10,084 nucleotides of DNA, from contig JAQVSH010000051.1 of NCBI GenBank assembly GCA_028700615.1, positions 1 to 10,084 of the forward strand. The letters run 5' to 3'. The position numbers and the translations under genes were made by a program. Below, in pieces: positions 5,588-10,084 of the stretch (position 1 is its first letter; every line of letters starts with the position of its first letter). A model generated the notes under the pieces. That model was not told the DNA's origin. It saw only the letters and a program-made list of their open reading frames with translations, and made no database searches. The DNA comes from Bacteroidales bacterium. Its GTDB lineage: Bacteria > Bacteroidota > Bacteroidia > Bacteroidales > UBA4181.

Positions 5588-6151
5588 ATGAATAGAAATG
5601 TAAACGAATCGGTTTGTCCTGTTGAAAAATCCGGGATGCTGGATAATAAATTCAGAAAGTTGTTTCAGAATCCTCAAAAGATACTACGTCCCTACATTAA
5701 AGAAGGAATGGCGGTTTTGGATTTAGGATGTGGGCCGGGATTCTTTTCAATGGAAATAGCAAAGCTGCTCCATCCATCAGGGACAGTGATCTGTGCTGAT
5801 CTTCAGGAGGGGATGCTGGATGTGGTGAGAGCCAAGATAAAAGGGACGGAGTATGAACCTTTTTTCCGGCTTCATCAATGTGATCGTGATACGATCAATG
5901 TGTCTGAGTCCGTTGATTTTATATTGGCTTTTTATATGATTCATGAGGTTCCGGATCAGGTACGGCTATTTAAGGAGTTAAAGTCAATATTGACTCCTCA
6001 GGGCCAAATGTTGATCATTGAGCCTAAGTTTCATGTTCCGAAGAAATCATTTCATGCGATGATTGACAACCTTGAAGCGATAGGATTTGAAGTAGTTGAA
6101 GCTCCCAAAGTGTTTTTTAGCCGGTCGATAGTAGTGACCCATAAAATATGA
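5588..6151 (+). CDS. Class I SAM-dependent methyltransferase
   Basis: The 187-residue protein has SAM-binding motif I VLDLGCGPGFF (residues 43-53), the acidic end of strand 2 at D71 (VICADLQEGML) and the strand-4 segment VDFILAFYMIHEVPD (109-123). Near the C-terminus are LIIEPKFHV and KVFFSRSIVV, typical of a small UbiE-like methyltransferase family. The N-terminal VCPVEKSGMLDN stretch, with C10, recurs in this family ahead of the Rossmann core. The ATG at 5588 is preferred over an in-frame GTG at 5540, as the extra 16 residues do not fit the family's N-terminus. The TGA overlaps the nitroreductase ATG (ATGA, 6148-6151), so the two were expressed together. The substrate is unknown. Confidence 0.88.
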   Translation: MNRNVNESVCPVEKSGMLDNKFRKLFQNPQKILRPYIKEGMAVLDLGCGPGFFSMEIAKLLHPSGTVICADLQEGMLDVVRAKIKGTEYEPFFRLHQCDRDTINVSESVDFILAFYMIHEVPDQVRLFKELKSILTPQGQMLIIEPKFHVPKKSFHAMIDNLEAIGFEVVEAPKVFFSRSIVVTHKI

Positions 6152-6671
6152 ATTTCTTAGACTTAGCAAAACAACGTTGCTCCATTCGTTCGTTCTCGGA
6201 CAAGACGGTGGAGAAAGAAAACCTTGATTATATTCTGGAATCGGGACGTGTCGCGCCTTCAGCTTGTAATAAGCAGCCGCAGAGGATTATTGTGGTACAG
6301 GACAAAATGAATATTGAGAAAGTCCAGAAACTTACAAAACTTTTGGCTCTCAATGCATCATGATTATATGCCGGGATGAAAGAGATGCGTTGGTAAGAGA
6401 ATTTGATAACAAATGTTCGGGTGATTTAGACATAGGTATTGTAACAGACCATATGATGTTAGCCGCGAGAGAAAAGGGGATAGGTAGTGTTATGGTCGGA
6501 TTATTTGACCCCCGGATTATAAGAAAAGAATTTAATCTTCCGGATTATATTCAGCCAACAGCTATACTCATCTTAGGATATCCTAAGAAAGAATTTGCTG
6601 ATGCAGACAGGCACCTGACGCAGCGAAAGCTAATGAGTGAAACGGTAATGATGGAAAAATATACGGAATGA
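6148..6671 (+). pseudogene. Nitroreductase-family protein, broken by a -1 frameshift
   Basis: The first part (6148-6363, 71 residues) carries the FMN-binding N-terminus RCSIRSFSDK and the conserved RVAPSACNKQPQRIIVVQD, then loses the family pattern and ends at TGA 6361-6363. The second part lies in the -1 frame and continues the family: from about 6330 it reads TYKTFGSQCIMIICRDERD, then DIGIVTDHMMLAAREKGIGS and IRKEFNLPDYIQPTAILILG. Adding one A in the A-run at 6328-6330 or 6336-6339 restores a single frame of 174 residues, the normal size for these small FMN-dependent nitroreductases. The ATG at 6360 that overlaps the TGA is therefore not a true start, since the family match begins upstream of it. 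It is either a real recent mutation or a sequencing error in a homopolymer. Intact relatives reduce nitro groups or related electron acceptors using NAD(P)H. Confidence 0.85.
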
Positions 6672-6717
6672 TGTACTATAAATATGTGTTTGCACCGATA
6701 TTCTCATTTAGTATAGA

Positions 6718-6743
6718 GATTCATTAGTGGACACTAATGAATC
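6718..6743. promoter_or_regulatory. 26-nt palindrome upstream of the DUF6463-like gene
   Basis: GATTCATTAGTG (6718-6729) is followed after only GA by its exact complement CACTAATGAATC (6732-6743). The arms are 12 bp with no mismatch. It ends 18 bp before the ATG at 6762. A 2-nt spacer disfavours an RNA hairpin and suits a dimeric repressor operator, for example of the MarR or TetR type; no T-run follows, so a terminator is unlikely. No regulator gene is next to it in the window. Confidence 0.65.
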
Positions 6744-6761
6744 GTAATATATAAGTTAATT

Positions 6762-7202
6762 ATGATGAAAATTTTAAAGAATGTCACTAACGGGATCATT
6801 TTAGTTATTATAGGACTAATGCATACTCAGTTTGCTTTATCATCAGATGGTTTTGGCAGGCAGTTCAGTGAATTCTCAAAATCAAATTTTTTTTATTTGT
6901 TTCACGATTTACAAGAAAATCGTCTCATGGCTGGAAAAGAATTATTTGAATCTTTTGCAGCTTTTTGGTTTTTCTATTTTGGTGTTTTAATTATCCCATT
7001 TGGTTTATTACTACATGTTATTGAAAGGAAATATAAAATACTGCCTCATAGTTTCACAATTTCATACTTACTTGTTGTGATGATGGGTTCCTACATGATA
7101 CCAGAATCAGGAATTACTTTTTTTATGTTACCCCATGCGATTTATATGTTGGTGAGCAATCTTTATAAAGCGCGGAGAAAATCAATCATTTCAGACAAGT
7201 AG
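6762..7202 (+). CDS. Integral membrane protein, DUF6463-like
   Basis: The 146-residue protein has four probable membrane helices at about residues 9-26, 66-86, 98-114 and 117-134. Motifs include NGIILVIIGLMHTQFAL near the N-terminus and FESFAAFWFFYFGVLIIPFG in helix 2, which match the DUF6463 family as I remember it (NG-I-x-x-G-x-x-HT and FAAFWFFxFG). It is of unknown biochemical function and would sit in the inner membrane. The C-terminus is basic (KARRKS), suggesting a cytoplasmic tail. Two adjacent ATGs (6762 and 6765) are equally possible starts. The long palindrome just upstream suggests regulation by a dimeric DNA-binding protein. Confidence 0.83.
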   Translation: MMKILKNVTNGIILVIIGLMHTQFALSSDGFGRQFSEFSKSNFFYLFHDLQENRLMAGKELFESFAAFWFFYFGVLIIPFGLLLHVIERKYKILPHSFTISYLLVVMMGSYMIPESGITFFMLPHAIYMLVSNLYKARRKSIISDK

Positions 7203-7310
7203 ATCAGAAATCCCCTACGGTGGATTCCTCCACATATTTGGGTTGCACTTAGGATGTCCGACCGGTTGATGCCTGATTGGAAGAAAGAGGCTTTTGACGA
7301 GGAGGTGTAA
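7203..7310 (+). other. Possible 3' fragment of a lost gene in the convergent gap
   Basis: The frame directly after the DUF6463-like stop reads PLRWIPPHIWVALRMSDRLM and PDWKKEAFDEEV to TAA at 7308-7310, without a stop. The last part looks like a natural hydrophilic protein C-terminus, but no family is recognised and only 35 codons exist. A small inverted repeat TGGA-TTCC-TCCA lies inside it. It may equally be chance in the gap between convergent transcription units. Confidence 0.22.
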
Positions 7311-7314
7311 TTAG

Positions 7315-8130
7315 CTATTCCACGATGAATGATTTTTGTTCGGCGGTAAAGGCGCTGAAATAACCCAAGGCACCTCCCTGGATATTGCTTACCGGATTGG
7401 AGGGTGCTGAAGAGGATTGTCCTATCGTCTGCTGCAGGGTAAAGAAATAACGGTATACCTCTTTGTCAATACACTGCATTTCCAGTGTCAGATGATCCCC
7501 GCTTTTGAGCCCGTTGTCGTCTTCCGGAGTGTCATTGTCTTCGTTCCCAAAATAATACACGCCTTGCCGGATGGTCAGTCCGTCTTTGTATTCATCTTTT
7601 TCTACATCCACGGTCTTGATAAACTCTCCGTTGACAAAAATTCTAAAGCGGTAATAATTTTCAATTCCGGCCGGATCTCTGAATCGTGCATAAGGCATTT
7701 GGTAAATTTTTCCCGGATACCTTTCTTCCTGAGTATACACCGTGTCGAGAGGCACTTTAAAGGGCATTGCGGAAGTAGCGGTAAATACATGGTTTCCGAC
7801 CTCTACCCGCAGGGAATAGGTTCTTCCCGGAACTCCGGACAACTCTGTGCTCTGATAAATGCCTGGCTCTGATTCCGTAAGCGCCGCCTGATGACCGACA
7901 TCATCGCTGATCCTTACTATGGCGCCGGAAACCCCGTTAAAATCATTATTTTCGTTGAAGTTTTTAGTCTGACTGATCCTAACCTCCACCGGAACACTCT
8001 GATCACTCACCATCCCCTCAATAACATATCGGGGATCCGCATTGTTCAGATCAATCTCAATGACTTCTTCACAGGCAGTGAAAATCAGGAGGCTGAACAT
8101 CCACACTATAAAAAATGGTGATTTTCTCAT
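7315..8130 (-). CDS. DUF4249 lipoprotein, partner of the TonB-dependent receptor
   Basis: The 271-residue protein begins with a clear lipoprotein signal: MRKSPFF, a hydrophobic core and lipobox FTAC with C20 as the lipidated cysteine. The mature N-terminus EEVIEIDLNNADPRYVIEGM and the following beta-rich segment (AIVRISDDVG, YSLRVEVGNHVFTATSAMP) are characteristic of DUF4249. Members are encoded directly after TonB-dependent receptors in Bacteroidota and are thought to be outer-membrane lipoproteins that help the receptor take up or bind its ligand. Here the start is only 10 bp after the receptor's stop, so they form one operon. The ligand is not known. Downstream, the unit converges with the plus-strand DUF6463-like gene. 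Confidence 0.92.
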   Translation of the reverse strand: MRKSPFFIVWMFSLLIFTACEEVIEIDLNNADPRYVIEGMVSDQSVPVEVRISQTKNFNENNDFNGVSGAIVRISDDVGHQAALTESEPGIYQSTELSGVPGRTYSLRVEVGNHVFTATSAMPFKVPLDTVYTQEERYPGKIYQMPYARFRDPAGIENYYRFRIFVNGEFIKTVDVEKDEYKDGLTIRQGVYYFGNEDNDTPEDDNGLKSGDHLTLEMQCIDKEVYRYFFTLQQTIGQSSSAPSNPVSNIQGGALGYFSAFTAEQKSFIVE

Positions 8131-8140
8131 GAGACCGGGG

Positions 8141-10084
8141 TTAAAACGTAAAACGGTAGGATATGGAAGGAATCATTTTGAACAAAGAGTATTTTACGGC
8201 CTCTGAACGGGATGGATCGGAGGGGCTTTCCCTGAATTCGATCATGAAAGGATTGGCTCTTCCATAGGCATTGTACAGGCTGAAGGACAGTTCTGAAGAA
8301 AACTTCTTCGTAGTTCGGAGCTTCCGCGTGGCTCCGAGATCCATCCTGTGATAGGAGGGCACCCGGTATCCGTTTCTTTCGGTATAATAATTGATGACCT
8401 GGCCATCTACGATGTATTTCCCGCTGGGAAAAGTGACTGCATTTCCCGTGGCATATACCCAGGTTCCTGAAAGAGACCACTTGTCATTGAGTTCATACAT
8501 GACCACCAGCGAAATATCGTGTGTCCGGTCTTGCTTGGCCGGGTACCAGCGGTTTTCGTTGATTTCTGCAATGCGCTTCTCCGTTCTTGAAAGCGTATAT
8601 CCTATCCAGCCGTTCAGTCGTCCGGTTCGCTTTTTTAAAAACAATTCAATGCCATACGCCCGTCCTTTCCCATACAAAAGATCTTTCTCTACAATCTCAG
8701 TACGCATCGGGTCGGCTCCATCCCTGTAGTCAATTTGGTTTTGCATTCGTTTGTAATACGCTTCGGCGCTGAACTCAAACCTTTCGTCTTTGAAGGTCCG
8801 GAAATATCCCAGGGAAACCTGATCCGAGATTTCAGGTTGAATCAGATTGGAACTGGCTGTCCATCGGTCGGCAGGAGAGGAGAGGGTGGAATTGGTGAGT
8901 AAATGAAGATTTTGGGTGTTTCTGGTGTAAGAAGCTTTTAGAGAAGATTTTTCAGAGATCTTGTAGCTGGCGGATATCCGGGGTTCTATCTGAAAATAGG
9001 TTTTTACGAATTGTCCGGCGGAGTATGTCGTCGTATCTGTTACTTCATGGTTTTCATCGAGGGTATAGAAGTCTCCTTTTCCTAAAATACTAAACGAGGA
9101 AAATCTCAGACCGTAGATCAGGTTAAGCCGACTGTTAATGGTCAGGGTGTGAGAGCCGAATAACGCGTTTTCCCAAGAATATCTTTTTTGAAATTCTTTG
9201 GGATGAATGGTCTCAGGATCTGAAGAACTGATGCTTCCGGGAACAATCGTATGATAAATGGAATTGATTCCAAAGCGGAAGGTGCTGTTCGGATTGGCGA
9301 GGTATTGAAACTCTTGTTTCAGATTCCAATCCCGGATCGAAGACTTTATGGACAAATCACTGCCTCCGAGATCCACCAAAACATTGTAATTGTATTTACT
9401 GTAAATAGCAGAGGTATTGGAGAACAGCCGCGCGTTGATTACGTGATTCCAGCGCAGGGTTGTGGTCGTATTTCCCCAGTCTAAGCCAAACAAGTCATCC
9501 AGACTCAGGTTGTCTCTTCCGGTATACAGGGAGAAATATACTTTGTCTTTATCCGAGATAATGTAATTGGCTTTTGCATTAATGTCGTAAAAGTATAATT
9601 GATTGTTTCTGAGGCTTTCGTCACTGGATAATTTAAGAAATAAATCAGCATAGGTCCGTCGGGCGGAGAGAAAGAAAGAAGATTTGTCTTTTTGAATAGG
9701 CCCTTCTGCATTTATTTTTGCAGAGATGAGTCCTATATCTCCGCTGACACGGTACTTCTGATTATTGCCTTCGTTCATTTTAATGTCCAGTACTGATGAA
9801 AGTCTTCCTCCATACTGGGCCGGCATTTCTCCTTTGTATACGGTTACATCCCGGATGGCGTCCGAATTAAACGTGGAGAAAAAACCGAGAAGATGGGATG
9901 CATTGTATACCGGAGCTTCGTCCAGCATCATCAGATTTTGGTCAGAGCCTCCTCCACGGACATAAATACCGGTGTTCCCGTCACCCGAAGATTTGATGCC
10001 CGGAATATACTGCAAGACCTTCAGCACGTCCCGCTCTCCGAGTAATACCGGTAGGTTGTTAATTTCTTTTGTGCTGAGTCTCTC
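8141..10084 (-). CDS. TonB-dependent outer-membrane receptor (5' end outside window)
   Basis: The frame is open to the right edge and gives 647 residues of an incomplete protein. Visible residues 1-95 are the plug domain: LSTKEINNLPVLLGERDVLK, LQYIPGIKSSGDGNTGIYVRG and YKGEMPAQYGGRLSSVLDIK. The remainder is the 22-strand barrel, ending in SISYRFTF with a terminal phenylalanine as expected for BAM-assembled barrels. In this family the missing N-terminus usually holds a signal peptide and a carboxypeptidase-like regulatory domain. The protein uses TonB/ExbBD energy to import a scarce ligand across the outer membrane. It lacks SusC-length insertions and is paired with DUF4249 rather than SusD, so it is closer to the FecA/siderophore-type group than to polysaccharide receptors. 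A GTG at 10027 lies inside the plug and is not a real start. Confidence 0.95.
   Translation of the reverse strand, partial: ERLSTKEINNLPVLLGERDVLKVLQYIPGIKSSGDGNTGIYVRGGGSDQNLMMLDEAPVYNASHLLGFFSTFNSDAIRDVTVYKGEMPAQYGGRLSSVLDIKMNEGNNQKYRVSGDIGLISAKINAEGPIQKDKSSFFLSARRTYADLFLKLSSDESLRNNQLYFYDINAKANYIISDKDKVYFSLYTGRDNLSLDDLFGLDWGNTTTTLRWNHVINARLFSNTSAIYSKYNYNVLVDLGGSDLSIKSSIRDWNLKQEFQYLANPNSTFRFGINSIYHTIVPGSISSSDPETIHPKEFQKRYSWENALFGSHTLTINSRLNLIYGLRFSSFSILGKGDFYTLDENHEVTDTTTYSAGQFVKTYFQIEPRISASYKISEKSSLKASYTRNTQNLHLLTNSTLSSPADRWTASSNLIQPEISDQVSLGYFRTFKDERFEFSAEAYYKRMQNQIDYRDGADPMRTEIVEKDLLYGKGRAYGIELFLKKRTGRLNGWIGYTLSRTEKRIAEINENRWYPAKQDRTHDISLVVMYELNDKWSLSGTWVYATGNAVTFPSGKYIVDGQVINYYTERNGYRVPSYHRMDLGATRKLRTTKKFSSELSFSLYNAYGRANPFMIEFRESPSDPSRSEAVKYSLFKMIPSISYRFTF

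Noticed and set aside
6328..6342. Programmed -1 ribosomal frameshift in the nitroreductase
   Set aside because: No canonical X-XXY-YYZ slippery heptamer in the right phase and no strong following structure; programmed shifting is not known in this family.
6360..6671. A separate second nitroreductase gene starting at the ATG overlapping TGA
   Set aside because: Family similarity in this frame begins about 30 bp before the ATG (TYKTFGSQC), so the ATG is internal to a frameshifted gene.
7417..7872. A 151-residue plus-strand open frame
   Set aside because: Lies antisense inside the DUF4249 gene, which has a lipobox and clear family motifs; the plus frame has no domain features.
8391..8729. Plus-strand open frame inside the TonB receptor
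   Set aside because: Antisense shadow of the well-supported barrel coding sequence.
10025..10027. GTG as the TonB receptor start
   Set aside because: The plug domain continues upstream in the same frame to the window edge.

Overview
This window looks like a chromosomal stretch from a member of the Bacteroidota, probably Bacteroidales. The evidence is a TonB-dependent receptor paired with a DUF4249 lipoprotein, a GH43 lipoprotein next to a CE1-type esterase, DUF6249- and DUF6463-like membrane proteins, a textbook Bacteroidetes promoter (TTTG, 20 bp, TAnnTTTG) in front of a toxin-antitoxin pair, and no Shine-Dalgarno sequence at most starts. Base composition is moderate to AT-rich. No rRNA, tRNA, CRISPR array or intact insertion sequence is visible.

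Layout. (1) 1-1945: the tail of a CE1-like esterase and a complete GH43 lipoprotein with discoidin and fibronectin-III modules, probably acting together on plant hemicellulose; two hairpins follow. (2) 2157-3356: a tight three-gene unit of a DUF6249-like membrane protein, an ECF sigma factor and a two-helix membrane protein that may be the sigma factor's regulator. (3) 3357-4934: a low-density, decayed stretch. It has AT-rich repeats, a perfect 16-bp palindrome, a reading-frame remnant broken by one TGA, a complete YefM-YoeB toxin-antitoxin module with its own promoter and likely operator, and the fused two-ended remnant of an AAA/DUF4143 ATPase still preceded by a symmetric CGTG repeat. About 400 bp after that hold nothing I recognise. 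(4) 4935-7202: a pentapeptide-repeat protein, a class I SAM methyltransferase overlapping a nitroreductase by ATGA, and a DUF6463-like membrane protein preceded by a 26-nt near-perfect palindrome. The nitroreductase is broken by a single-base frameshift in an A-run. (5) 7315-10084, minus strand: a DUF4249 lipoprotein directly downstream of a TonB-dependent receptor whose N-terminus lies outside the window.

Most genes here are known families. I do not see a convincing new multi-gene system. The items most worth a second look are the AAA/DUF4143 deletion remnant with its retained upstream dyad, the nitroreductase frameshift, the operator-like sites at 3770-3787 and 6718-6743, and the membrane protein/sigma/membrane protein cassette, whose signal is unknown.
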